A stretch of 17,483 bases of DNA from Treponema sp. (GCA_031264475.1 JAISEA010000046.1:1-17483); one strand, 5' to 3'; shown: positions 1 to 6,927, counted from the first letter of the stretch. Notes: generated from the letters alone by a model not told the origin. Made by a program: numbers and translations.

Positions 1-461
1 TTGAACTGCTCGTAGCTCGACAAGGAGCGCTCTTCTATCTGTCCGTCGCGCCGCGTGAAGAATGGCATATAGCGCCCGCTCGCGTCCGTGCCTGCCGTAT
101 TAGCGTGAGCCGCATCGTCCCCATCTACCGCGTTGACGTCCCAGACCGCAAACATACCCAAGAACTCTGGATTCGATTCCATGACGCTCCGTAGCATCAC
201 ACTGTAACGTTCTCTGCGCTCCTCTGGCGCCACGCTCTTATATGAACTCATCACATCCGCCATGGACTTCGCCATGTAATAATAATTCTCATACATACTT
301 TGCAAGCGTGTCGCGTACATCCCTGTAAGATTTGCTATATTCTCATAAATCTCCTCACTCTGCAAAGACTGCGCCCGCACCAGCAGAACAACTGCCACGC
401 TCGTTACGAATAGCGCCACCAAACTTACTACCGTTAATGTTAACCTTACCTTTAATTTCAT
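1..461 (-). CDS. Methyl-accepting chemotaxis protein, N-terminal part (runs off the left edge)
   Basis: The frame opens at ATG 461 and stays open to the window edge (153 codons visible). AAGGA lies 5-6 bases before the ATG. The product begins MKLKVRLTLTVVSLVALFVT, a short basic start and one hydrophobic segment to about residue 30. An extracytoplasmic region follows, with residues such as NLTGMYATRLQSMYENYYYM, MESNPEFLGMFAVWD and GRYMPFFTRRDG. That is the pattern of a dCache sensor domain as in chemoreceptors: helix, then 'R-x-x-L/M...NPEFLG...W...D', then 'GRY.P.w.R'. The HAMP and signalling domains would lie outside the window. A Cache-domain histidine kinase or diguanylate cyclase has the same N-terminal layout, so the chemoreceptor call is inferred from partial sequence. 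It has its own upstream promoter (632-660) and a leader of about 165 bases. Confidence 0.72.
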   Translation of the reverse strand, partial: MKLKVRLTLTVVSLVALFVTSVAVVLLVRAQSLQSEEIYENIANLTGMYATRLQSMYENYYYMAKSMADVMSSYKSVAPEERRERYSVMLRSVMESNPEFLGMFAVWDVNAVDGDDAAHANTAGTDASGRYMPFFTRRDGQIEERSLSSYEQF

Positions 462-760
462 CTCGTTCCTTTTCTCCTCATAAATAAAACTAAAAACATT
501 AGCACGACGTAATAAACGTGAAATGAGAATACGAATTCTATCCAAACTCGTCTCGCTAAATGTCATGTATTTAAAACGCCGTATATCCAAAAAATCTGAA
601 TCAACTAGACCTATACAAAACAAGTAACAATAGCATACTAGTGAAATCCAACTTTGTCAAGTATGTATTATTCTCAATAACCTCTTCCTTTAGATTAAAC
701 TTGACCATTCAGATTCGCGGTTAATCTTTCTTACTTTGGTACAGAAGAGGCAGGACGCTG
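462..760. other. AT-rich leader and upstream region, no gene seen
   Basis: No credible coding frame on either strand. Bases 462-625 would be the long 5' leader of the chemoreceptor mRNA; 632-660 is its promoter; 661-760 is AT-rich spacer up to the tandem array. I saw no recognisable riboswitch or intrinsic terminator in the leader. Confidence 0.5.
632..660 (-). promoter_or_regulatory. Sigma70-type promoter for the chemoreceptor gene
   Basis: Read on the minus strand: TTGACA (655-660), exactly 17 bases of spacer, then TATGCT (632-637). The -35 box is a perfect consensus; the -10 box keeps the key T, A and final T. Transcription would start near 625, which gives a leader of about 165 bases before the ATG at 461. 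I see no sigma28-type box. Confidence 0.65.
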
Positions 761-767
761 TCATTCG

Positions 768-1050
768 TCTAGGCTGATCCCGATACCTAACCTAGATTGA
801 TCCCGAACCCTAGTCTAGGCTGGAACGCGCCCATCGTCTAGGCTAGACTGTGCCCATCGTCTAGGCTAGACTACGACCCTAGTCTAGGCTGGACTACGAC
901 CCTAGTCTAGGCTAGATCAGGGGTGTAATCTAGGCTGGATCAAGACCCTAGTCTAGGCTGGAACGCGCCCATAGTCTAGGCTAGATCAAGACCTTCGCCT
1001 AGGCTGGATTACGACCCTCGCCTAGGCTGGATCAGGGAATGTAGTCTAGA
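768..1050. repeat. 23-bp tandem array A (CTAG-rich, about 12-13 units)
   Basis: The core TCTAGGCT or a close variant starts at 768, 791 (degenerate), 814, 837, 860, 883, 906, 929, 952, 975, 998, 1021 and about 1045. The step is 23 bases throughout, 24 at the last. The unit is roughly CTAGTCTAGGCTGG followed by a more variable 9 bases, with alternatives such as GGAACGCGCCCA, GATCAAGACC and GACTACGACC. The core AGYCTAGRCT is nearly palindromic. I count about 20 CTAG tetramers. No open reading frame uses it convincingly, and no unique spacers lie between units, so it is not a CRISPR array. Confidence 0.9.
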
Positions 1051-1072
1051 ATGGTTGGGGGGTAGCGGAAGA

Positions 1073-1175
1073 CCGCGCTGTGGGGAACCGGAGCGCGGGG
1101 GGCGCACCACATGGGCGTCGGTGTGCCATCCTCCGTTTAGGGAAAGACGCGCCCTCCTTCTTTATAGAGAAGTAA
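1073..1175. repeat. GC-rich inverted-repeat module (copy 1)
   Basis: Two small stems lie side by side: CCGCGCT (1073-1079) with AGCGCGG (1092-1098), and GGCGCACC (1101-1108) with GGTGTGCC (1120-1127). The larger block GGGGGGCGC (1097-1105) ... GCGCCCTCC (1149-1157), with CCTCCGTTT and CTTCTTTAT...GAAGT beyond it, resembles the inverted sequence at about 5864-5945. There the flanks are GGGGGGCGC and GCGCCCCCC and the interior carries AAAACGGAGG. The short open frame over this region (1046-1252, minus) seems a by-product of the repeat. Confidence 0.6.
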
Positions 1176-1249
1176 CTGTATAAGAGAAGGTAATAATGTT
1201 GTTTTCTAATAAGGTCCCTGTTTGCTTGCAAGCTTCGCCGCCTGTCGGG

Positions 1250-1395
1250 CACCCTTAGGGTGTTCTAAAGCGTCTTGCTCTACGCCTGTCAGGGGGTAGT
1301 GGTACTACCTTTCGGACAACGAGTAGGAACCCCGCTTGTTTACAAGTGCACCCTTAGGGTGTTCTAAAGGCGTCCTGTCGGGCATCCTTGGGGGT
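1250..1395. repeat. Palindrome/hairpin repeat modules between array A and coaD
   Basis: The palindrome CACCCTTAGGGTG occurs at 1250-1262 and 1349-1361, each followed by TTCTAAAG. A decayed third copy (CATCCTTGGGGGTG) begins near 1383. Between them lie CCTTTCGGACAAC (1308-1320), the exact reverse complement of GTTGTCCGAAAGG at 5989-6001 and 5850-5862, and GAGTAGG plus a CGCTTGT/ACAAG hairpin (about 1321-1348). That order matches the right arm of the locus-B element. The third palindrome overlaps the 3' end of coaD. Confidence 0.75.
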
Positions 1396-1864
1396 GTGAA
1401 TAAAGAGCGGATAGGACTAAAGGCGGCACCATTGAGGAAACGTCTACGTGAAACATCGCAAGTTCCTTTACCGTTGACGAGCGGACAGCGAGGAATTTCG
1501 GGTTGGACGGGATAAAGATAGTCTCTATACGAGGATCAATAGCCTTGTAGATCGCCGCAATCTCCATTTCATAGGCAAAGTCAGCCTGCGCCCGCAGACC
1601 CCTGACCAATATCAAGGCGTTCTGTTCCTTCATAAAGTCAGTTACCAGCGAGTCGTGTCCGAAAATATGCACGTTTTTGAGAGATTGCGTCAACCTTTCA
1701 AGCATCTCAATACGCTCTTCAAGAGAGAAAAAGGACTTCTTTTGACTATTATGCGCCGCAACCACAAGAAGCTCGTCAAAAAGCGCGGCGGCTCTTTCAA
1801 TAATATCAGTGTGACCCAGCGTCGGCGGGTCAAAAGACCCCGCGAAAACCGCCCTTCGTATCAT
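1364..1864 (-). CDS. coaD: Phosphopantetheine adenylyltransferase (CoaD)
   Basis: CoaD catalyses the penultimate step of coenzyme A synthesis, joining ATP and 4'-phosphopantetheine to make dephospho-CoA in the cytoplasm. Of the 166 residues, 1-155 match the family: AGSFDPPTLGH with the T-x-G-H nucleotidyltransferase motif at residues 15-18, RGLRAQADFAYE at 88-99, and the SST-x-KELA segment near 129-136. The frame is open further upstream, but ATG 1864 gives the normal start (MIRRAVFAGSFDP) and overlaps the stop of the upstream gene as ATGA, so coupling is likely. Oddity: the last 11 residues (SHPQGCPTGRL) and the stop come from an intergenic palindromic repeat (about 1364-1399), so the native C-terminus has been replaced or extended. 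The core is intact and probably functional. Confidence 0.93.
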   Translation of the reverse strand: MIRRAVFAGSFDPPTLGHTDIIERAAALFDELLVVAAHNSQKKSFFSLEERIEMLERLTQSLKNVHIFGHDSLVTDFMKEQNALILVRGLRAQADFAYEMEIAAIYKAIDPRIETIFIPSNPKFLAVRSSTVKELAMFHVDVSSMVPPLVLSALYSHPQGCPTGRL

Positions 1865-2784
1865 CTTAACTTGAATGTCCCTATGACCGCAACACGGTAG
1901 AATTCGAGATGAATAGGCTCTGGAGACACAACGCGATCTTGGTAGAAGGCGTTGCCTTCCGTTTCCGAGGTGAAAGTCCGCCGCGTCCAAAGCTGGGCAA
2001 GCGCCGCTATGCCGACCCGTTCCGTTACCGTGAAGTTAAACAGAATAGAAAAAGTCCACCGCGCCAACTCGTCTCCCCACGTCTCCCGATTCTTAGTCGT
2101 GTAGAGATAATTGCTCGCTTCAGCCAGCAACCCTACCATGTTGAGGAATAGAGGCATCTGATAGCCAAGTAAGTAGTTGCCGTAGTAGTTCCACCCGTTC
2201 ATGTTCTCACCGTCGTCGTTTTCAAAATACCAAGGTTCACTGTTTTTCGCCGAAGAATAGCCCGCATAGTTGACCTCATGGTAAGTACGAAACACGACGT
2301 GGTTCCAGTCGCCGGGAAAAACCGCGGCAAGATCGAACTGCACAGCCGCGCCCACCTTTGCGCTCCACAAGAGACCGTCAAAGCCGCGCCCGTCCACTAT
2401 AACGCCTTCGCCGTCCTTCCGTACTACGCCTATGCCATAGATGTCTTCGCCAAAGAGGTTGATGTTCCAACCTGAACCGATCCGTCCTCCGGTTACGAGC
2501 TGAAAGAAAGCAATGGGCGTCCATGTAACCTCAGCGACTCCGTTGACGGAAATAGGAGAGACTTCCGCCCTTAATACAGCCGTAATGTTGTTATCCGCAA
2601 CGAGTGGATTCTGCCCTTGCAAAAAGGGAAAGACGAAACTCTGGCTCAACGCGACCTTTGCTTCGGGTCTGGACGACACGGTGAAGGAAATGTCCGTGCT
2701 CGTTTCTATCGTCTCATCCGCAAATGCAAAAACGACGCTTGAAGAAAGAAGTATAACAAAGAGAACTTCTTTTAAGGAATTCAT
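1861..2784 (-). CDS. Exported, probably outer-membrane, protein of unknown function
   Basis: 307 residues. The start has a clear signal peptide (MNSLKEVLFVILLSSSVVFA-FA, probable cleavage before DETIETS). The rest has no other hydrophobic helix. It alternates polar and hydrophobic residues and is rich in aromatics, Gly and Asn (for example NYYGNYLLGYQ, WGDELARWTFSILFNFTV). This suggests a beta-barrel or periplasmic beta-rich protein, as in several uncharacterised treponemal outer-membrane proteins. I do not recognise a named family. GGAGG lies 6 bases before ATG 2784. The start overlaps the radC stop (ATGA, 2781-2784) and the stop overlaps the coaD start (ATGA, 1861-1864), so the gene sits inside a translationally coupled radC-OMP-coaD operon. 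The placement suggests co-transcription rather than a shared pathway. Confidence 0.7.
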   Translation of the reverse strand: MNSLKEVLFVILLSSSVVFAFADETIETSTDISFTVSSRPEAKVALSQSFVFPFLQGQNPLVADNNITAVLRAEVSPISVNGVAEVTWTPIAFFQLVTGGRIGSGWNINLFGEDIYGIGVVRKDGEGVIVDGRGFDGLLWSAKVGAAVQFDLAAVFPGDWNHVVFRTYHEVNYAGYSSAKNSEPWYFENDDGENMNGWNYYGNYLLGYQMPLFLNMVGLLAEASNYLYTTKNRETWGDELARWTFSILFNFTVTERVGIAALAQLWTRRTFTSETEGNAFYQDRVVSPEPIHLEFYRVAVIGTFKLR

Positions 2785-3482
2785 ATAGACCTCCGATCTT
2801 TCTGGTAACTAAAATAGGCTGTTTCTGAAAAGATGATGTGGTCAAGAAAGCTCAGCCCCAGAACTTCCGCCGCGGCGCGTAACCGCTTGGTTATTTCATC
2901 GTCTTCTGGCGAAGGCGTAACCTGCCCCGAAGGGTGATTATGCGCCACGATCACCGCAGTAGCCCTGTCCAAAATCGGATCCGCGAATACTTCTCTGGGG
3001 TGCACCATAGTTCTATTCACGAGTCCTATGGTAACGACACGCGCCGCAAAAACCTCGTGCGCACCGTTAAGGGAAATACAGATGAAGTATTCCTGTCTAC
3101 GATTGGCGTAGTGTTTGATAAGGTCGAAAGCGTTTTCAGGACCATGTATCCGCGTTCCCGTAACGCCCCACCGTCTTCTGCCGAATTCGAGCATAGCCGC
3201 GATGGAACAGGAGTTGTCTTTGCCGATTCCTTTTATCTTCACCAGCTCCGCAACATCAGGTACGCCCTTTCCCGCGTCAAGACGTTCAAGTAACTCCCCG
3301 GCAAGCGCCCAAACGTCTTTGCCTTTTACACTTGTGCTAAGCAAGATAGCGAGGAGTTCCCGATCAGAAAGAGCAGACGCCCCTTTAGCGAGGAGTCTCT
3401 CCCGCGGTCTGGTTTCAGAGGGTAGTTTTGCCCCCGCATCCCGCGTTTCACCACATTCATTAACATTGTCTTCGTAATTCAC
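2781..3482 (-). CDS. radC: RadC family JAB-domain protein (UPF0758)
   Basis: 233 residues with the family layout. An N-terminal RPRERLLAKGASALSDRELLAILL segment (about 25-48) is followed by a helix-hairpin-helix (VKIKGIGKDNSCSIAAMLEFGRR, 81-103) and a C-terminal JAMM-type domain. The predicted metal-site residues are visible: MVHPREVF near 159-166, then HNHPSG with H181 and H183, and D194 seven residues beyond the motif. The name comes from an old link to DNA repair; the biochemical role is unproven. The start is GTG 3482 without a clear Shine-Dalgarno sequence; no earlier in-frame start fits, and a later one would remove conserved residues. It is the first gene of the radC-OMP-coaD operon, about 33 bases behind a good promoter. 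Confidence 0.93.
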   Translation of the reverse strand: MNYEDNVNECGETRDAGAKLPSETRPRERLLAKGASALSDRELLAILLSTSVKGKDVWALAGELLERLDAGKGVPDVAELVKIKGIGKDNSCSIAAMLEFGRRRWGVTGTRIHGPENAFDLIKHYANRRQEYFICISLNGAHEVFAARVVTIGLVNRTMVHPREVFADPILDRATAVIVAHNHPSGQVTPSPEDDEITKRLRAAAEVLGLSFLDHIIFSETAYFSYQKDRRSI

Positions 3483-3521
3483 GTATACAATACGGTGTTA
3501 CCATGAAAATTGATTCTCTTT

Positions 3522-3550
3522 ATTATGATTTATTGAACGATTCTTGTCAA
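3522..3550 (-). promoter_or_regulatory. Sigma70-type promoter for radC-OMP-coaD
   Basis: Minus strand: TTGACA (3545-3550), 17-base spacer, CATAAT (3522-3527), so 11 of 12 consensus bases. Transcription would start near 3515, about 33 bases before the radC GTG. The leader holds an out-of-frame ATG at 3504 that opens a short frame running into radC. Confidence 0.7.
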
Positions 3551-3562
3551 TCGTATTACTTA

Positions 3563-5797
3563 TTAGCCCAGATTCTGAGCGCACCAGTGAACAATGAGGA
3601 GGCGCAGACGGTTGGATCGGTTTAGGTCGTTGTTGAGAACGGCGTTACTGAAGACCGTGTGGGCTATAGTTTGCTTGGACGCTTCACGAATCCATTGAGA
3701 GAATGGAGACGGGTTGTTATCGAGCGCATAGGCGCGGACCGCGATGAGGAAATTCTCTACATATTGCATAGAAGGCTTTTTCTTGAACAGCCCAACTACA
3801 TTCTTACAATGCTCGACTGCGGCTTCCGCCTCGTCAACGGCAAGTACGGAACTGAGGCTTTCGTCTTCTAAGAATCGGGTAAGGAGCGAATAGAAGTGGG
3901 GAAGATTGAGGATGTTAGCCATTGCTAGGACTATCTCGTCTTTGAGATAACGCGGCGGGTCTTCTGATCGCAGGATGGAGAGTAAGGTCGGTAGAGACTC
4001 CGACGACTTGTAAATACCGAAAGCCTCTACGCCCATTATTTTGAGGCGTGGGTTCTTGGCGCCTAAGACGATATTCTCTATGTGAGGACGGAAAGCCTCG
4101 TCATTCAGACGCGCGAGCGCGATGATAGACTCGCCTGCAAGCATATAATCGTCTGATTCAGACAGCTCTCGAAGCACGGGAATGGCAATGGAAACGCCCT
4201 GTTTGCCTAGTATGCGCGCGGAGATATAAGCCGTCGTGTAATGGTTGTTCACCAAGTCTCGCATCAAGACTTTTTCCGCATTGTCGTTCAAGGCGGAAAG
4301 CGTCTCCATAGCGCGGAACGCTTCAAGCCGCGTGGCGAGTCGTGGGGATTTCGCCCGTTCAAGTAAGTCCTTGATTGATAGGACTGACGGCGTGTCATGG
4401 AGCGCGTCTAGTATCGCTTCTTCCTGCGCCGAATCGCTCGTCTTGCCGAGTTTATCGAGCAAGGTGATGGCGCGTAGGTCGCGGAAAGAAAAGATGATCT
4501 CTATTGCGTTTTTGAAGGACATGGATCCCAAACGCACTAGGTTTTTCTGAAAGAAGAGGGCGACGCCTGTTATAACGAATAACAGGATATAGAGTAGTTT
4601 GAAAGTGACGAACCGCGAGAACCCGGCGTCTGTGAAGGCGTCGAGGAAAACGCCCGCGAGGAAAGAGCCGCTTGCGCCCGCTATGCCGAAGCAAATGAAG
4701 TAGACGATACCCATATCAAGCATATACTTCGCGGGCACGAGTCCCAGAAAATAGGTTTGAGCTATGCCTTCTGCTCCTAGAAAGCCAAAGTTCAGCAGGA
4801 AAAACAAGAATATCAAGAACACGATGACAATGCTTATGGTTCCTACTGCGCTCTGTGGGAAAACTATGATGGGAATCATGCTCATAAAGCTTAAAGCGGT
4901 ACAGACGATGAACAAAGGTTTCATGCCGATGCGGTCTATGAGGAATTTCGTCAGAAACCCTATACAGAGTTGACCTAATCCGCCGAAGACCGTGTAGAGA
5001 ATCACGAGTCCGTCGCTCTGGTTGAAGACTTCCCTGCTGTAGACAACGACAAACGCCCGTGCAACGCCGGACGCGAGGGCTATCATGAAGAGGATGGTGA
5101 TGAATTTCTTGAAAGCCTTATCCGCGAAGGACTCTTTCAACATCTTTGTGAAGTTGACTTTTTCCGTATTTTTGTTGGTTTCTGGTTCAGGGAGGCGTTT
5201 GAGTAGGATTCCGCTTATGACGCCGCTTATCATGCCAAACGCGATGATTATCGCGTAGAGGAAGAGGGGTGGATCGTCCCATAGGCTTAAAAGCATGGCG
5301 ATGGCGAGGTTGGTTGCCATTCCAAGTCCCGCGTTGATGATCTGAATCAGGGTCATATACCCGCCTCTGTCGGAGCCGACTGCGAGTTTGTCAAGCACGG
5401 GGTTGTTGCCTATCATACCGATCCCGCGATTCATGTGAAAACAGAACGAGCCTATGACGATGAGTCCAAGAGCGGTTTCACGGTGTCCGTTATTAAAAAC
5501 AAAGGGGGCGGCAAGGAGGGGCGCCATGAAGAGGGAGCGTAAGACCCAGGCAAGCGCGTAGACTTTCATTATGGAGAATATCTTCGCTAGGATTTTGCCT
5601 ACGGGTAGGAAGAAATACGCTACATAGACAAAGGAACTCAAGACTCCGATGAAGGTGGAGGAGGCGTTCAGTCTCAGCGCGAATATGGTGATGAGGCTCC
5701 CTGCCAATATGGTGTAGGAAAGAGCGTTAAGCGTGTTAAATATATTAAACAGAGAACGGGCTTTTTTCAGTCTATATGGTGAAAGCATATTCGTCAT
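3563..5797 (-). CDS. MFS-type membrane transporter with C-terminal HEAT-like repeats
   Basis: 744 residues from ATG 5797 (MTNMLSPYRLKK). The frame is open to 5818, but GGAGG at 5808-5812 lies inside that extension and about 10 bases before ATG 5797, so the later start fits. Residues 1 to about 430 form about twelve hydrophobic segments with MFS features: GKILAKIFS after segment 2, a basic/acidic cytoplasmic loop (LPEPETNKNTEKVNF) between the halves, and KFLIDRIGMKPLF in the second half. After a linker, residues of about 480-660 form helical pairs such as ATRLEAFRAMETLSAL and MLAGESIIALARLND, with repeating 'IPVLRELSES' and 'LPTLLSILRSED' helices typical of HEAT/PBS-lyase-like repeats. The substrate is unknown; the repeat domain suggests a cytoplasmic protein-binding module. 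It stands alone between radC and repeat locus B. Confidence 0.8.
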   Translation of the reverse strand: MTNMLSPYRLKKARSLFNIFNTLNALSYTILAGSLITIFALRLNASSTFIGVLSSFVYVAYFFLPVGKILAKIFSIMKVYALAWVLRSLFMAPLLAAPFVFNNGHRETALGLIVIGSFCFHMNRGIGMIGNNPVLDKLAVGSDRGGYMTLIQIINAGLGMATNLAIAMLLSLWDDPPLFLYAIIIAFGMISGVISGILLKRLPEPETNKNTEKVNFTKMLKESFADKAFKKFITILFMIALASGVARAFVVVYSREVFNQSDGLVILYTVFGGLGQLCIGFLTKFLIDRIGMKPLFIVCTALSFMSMIPIIVFPQSAVGTISIVIVFLIFLFFLLNFGFLGAEGIAQTYFLGLVPAKYMLDMGIVYFICFGIAGASGSFLAGVFLDAFTDAGFSRFVTFKLLYILLFVITGVALFFQKNLVRLGSMSFKNAIEIIFSFRDLRAITLLDKLGKTSDSAQEEAILDALHDTPSVLSIKDLLERAKSPRLATRLEAFRAMETLSALNDNAEKVLMRDLVNNHYTTAYISARILGKQGVSIAIPVLRELSESDDYMLAGESIIALARLNDEAFRPHIENIVLGAKNPRLKIMGVEAFGIYKSSESLPTLLSILRSEDPPRYLKDEIVLAMANILNLPHFYSLLTRFLEDESLSSVLAVDEAEAAVEHCKNVVGLFKKKPSMQYVENFLIAVRAYALDNNPSPFSQWIREASKQTIAHTVFSNAVLNNDLNRSNRLRLLIVHWCAQNLG

Positions 5798-5825
5798 AGT
5801 TGCAAATCCTCCGCACATACTTCAT

Positions 5826-5945
5826 GTGTTTAAATACTTCCCAAAGGTTGTTGTCCGAAAGGTAGGCGACTTCCTAATAAGTAAGAAGGGGGGCGCTATT
5901 TCCAAAACGGAGGTCGCCAGCGCCCACCCTTGTGTCGCGCCCCCC
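5826..5945. repeat. Partial arm copy plus GC-rich inverted-repeat module (copy 2)
   Basis: GTGTTTAAATACTTC (5826-5840) and GTTGTCCGAAAGG (5850-5862) repeat the left arm of the neighbouring element (5964-6001) with only slight changes between them. Next comes a block bounded by GGGGGGCGC (5888-5896) and its perfect inverse GCGCCCCCC (5937-5945). Its reverse complement resembles the module at about 1097-1175. The region lies just upstream of the MFS gene, so it is in that gene's promoter/leader zone; I see no convincing promoter. Confidence 0.6.
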
Positions 5946-5953
5946 TCCGCTCC

Positions 5954-6342
5954 ACACCCGAAGGGTGTTTAAATACTTCATAACGGGTGTTGTCCGAAAG
6001 GGGGCGCCGCGGTCCCCGTCTTGACGGAACCACGCTTGCACGTAAGCGTGGTTCCTATTGCCGACTTTCCAATGGGTGTCAGACATCAAGGTTCGCCGCC
6101 GCCCCTAGGACAGGTGCCCGACACGCACTCGGGCAGGTGCCTGACACGCACTAAGGCAGGTGCCCACCGCACACTCGGACAGGTGCCCACCACGCACTCG
6201 GGCAGGTGCCCACCAGCCGTCGCCACCACGCTGACAACGAGTAGGTTCCGCTTGCAAAGCAAGCGCAACCGTCAAGACAATGGAAGCGGGTCCCCCTTTC
6301 AAACAACACCCGTTGTGAAGTATTAAACCACCCGAAGGGTGT
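5954..6342. mobile_element. Composite element B: 23-bp array between long inverted arms (MITE-like candidate)
   Basis: The left arm (about 5954-6058) starts with the palindrome ACACCCGAAGGGTGT (5954-5968), then TTTAAATACTTCATAACGGG, GTTGTCCGAAAGGGGG, CTTGACGG, and a 12-bp stem GGAACCACGCTT/AAGCGTGGTTCC (6026-6055). The right arm (about 6236-6342), read in reverse complement, has the same parts in the same order: palindrome (6329-6341), TTTAATACTTCACAACGGG, TTGTTTGAAAGGGGG, CTTGACGG, and a stem GGTT-CGCTTGC/GCAAGCG-AACC (6244-6270). By eye the arms are roughly three-quarters identical. The interior is a tandem array of 23-bp units (6111-6215). No transposase is encoded. I did not identify a target-site duplication. 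It could be a non-autonomous mobile element or a chromosomal structural element. Confidence 0.6.
6111..6215. repeat. 23-bp tandem array B (five units)
   Basis: CAGGTGCC starts at 6111, 6134, 6157, 6180 and 6203, so steps are exactly 23 bases. The unit is about GGCAGGTGCCC followed by ACCACGCACTC or a near variant. The core GGCA-GG-TGCC is a short dyad. The unit is nearly the same as that of array C (14758-14880) and differs in sequence, but not in period, from array A. Confidence 0.9.
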
Positions 6343-6901
6343 CTGCAAGCACGGACGCTTCGCATGAACGCATCGCCAGAATGGTTCTTTCTATAAGTAT
6401 GTCCAAGTCCCATCCGAGCATTACCGCGCCTCTTTGGATGACCTCACGAGAACAGCCCGCGGCAAAAGCCGGGGTTTTGTATTTCTTCCGCACGGATTTT
6501 ACCTCTAAATCCTGCACGCTCTTTGTCGGTCTGATAATGGCGACCGCCCATATTAAGCCGGTCAATTCATCTGTGGCGAAAAGAACCTTTTCCATGAAAT
6601 GAGTCGGCTCCACATCAACGGTGATTCCATAGCCGTGGCTTACAACCGCGTGAATCAGCGCTTCGTTAGCGCCAGCCTCGCGGAGCAACTGGGGCGCTTT
6701 CAGGCAATGCTCATTCGGGTATTGCTCAAAGTCAATGTCGTGGAGAAGCCCCGCGACGCCCCAGAATTCCGCGTCGTATTTCTCCCCATCCGAATTCTCG
6801 GCAAACCACCTCATTACCCCTTCGACAGTAAGCGCGTGTTGAAGGTGAAATTTGTCCTTGTTGTACTTCTTGAGAAGCTCCCAAGCTTCAGAACGATTCA
6901 T
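6323..6901 (-). CDS. HD-domain metal-dependent phosphohydrolase-like protein
   Basis: 192 residues from ATG 6901 (MNRSEAWELLKKYNKDKFH). GGAGG lies 5 bases before the ATG, which decides the start over an upstream TTG in the repeat leader. HD-superfamily residues are in order: H22 (LQHALTVEG), H54-D55 in GLLHDIDFEQYPNEH, H84 and H89 (LIHAVVSHGYG), and D111 (FATDELTGL). Proteins of this short type are annotated as HDIG/HD phosphohydrolases acting on nucleotides or similar phosphates; the substrate here is unknown. The final residues (about ADTLRVV) and the stop are encoded by the palindromic end of element B, so the native C-terminus is replaced by repeat-derived sequence. It lies 100 bases after the SpoU methyltransferase gene, across a 21-bp repeat. 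Confidence 0.8.
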   Translation of the reverse strand: MNRSEAWELLKKYNKDKFHLQHALTVEGVMRWFAENSDGEKYDAEFWGVAGLLHDIDFEQYPNEHCLKAPQLLREAGANEALIHAVVSHGYGITVDVEPTHFMEKVLFATDELTGLIWAVAIIRPTKSVQDLEVKSVRKKYKTPAFAAGCSREVIQRGAVMLGWDLDILIERTILAMRSCEASVLADTLRVV

Positions 6902-6927
6902 TGTTCCCTCCTTTTGCGGATGTAGCC

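Noticed and set aside
768..1050. CRISPR array
   Set aside because: Units are contiguous 23-mers with no unique spacers, and no cas genes are present. The same holds for 6111-6215 and 14758-14880.
1046..1252. Small minus-strand ORF (68 codons) over the GC-rich module
   Set aside because: It is made of repeat sequence with inverted-repeat blocks, has no ribosome-binding site I can see and no recognisable domain.
1865..1990. Longer N-terminus for CoaD (42 extra residues)
   Set aside because: The extension lies within the upstream outer-membrane-type gene and does not resemble CoaD; the ATG at 1864 gives the standard N-terminus and an ATGA overlap.
6236..6342. Intrinsic terminator for the HD gene
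   Set aside because: Stems are present but no T-run follows on the minus strand; the structure is better explained as the arm of element B.
5874..6413. Several overlapping ORFs on both strands through element B
   Set aside because: They read the 23-bp repeat (for example repeated ...GTCPS/RVRVGHLP...) in different frames; this is typical of tandem repeats without stops and not of genes.
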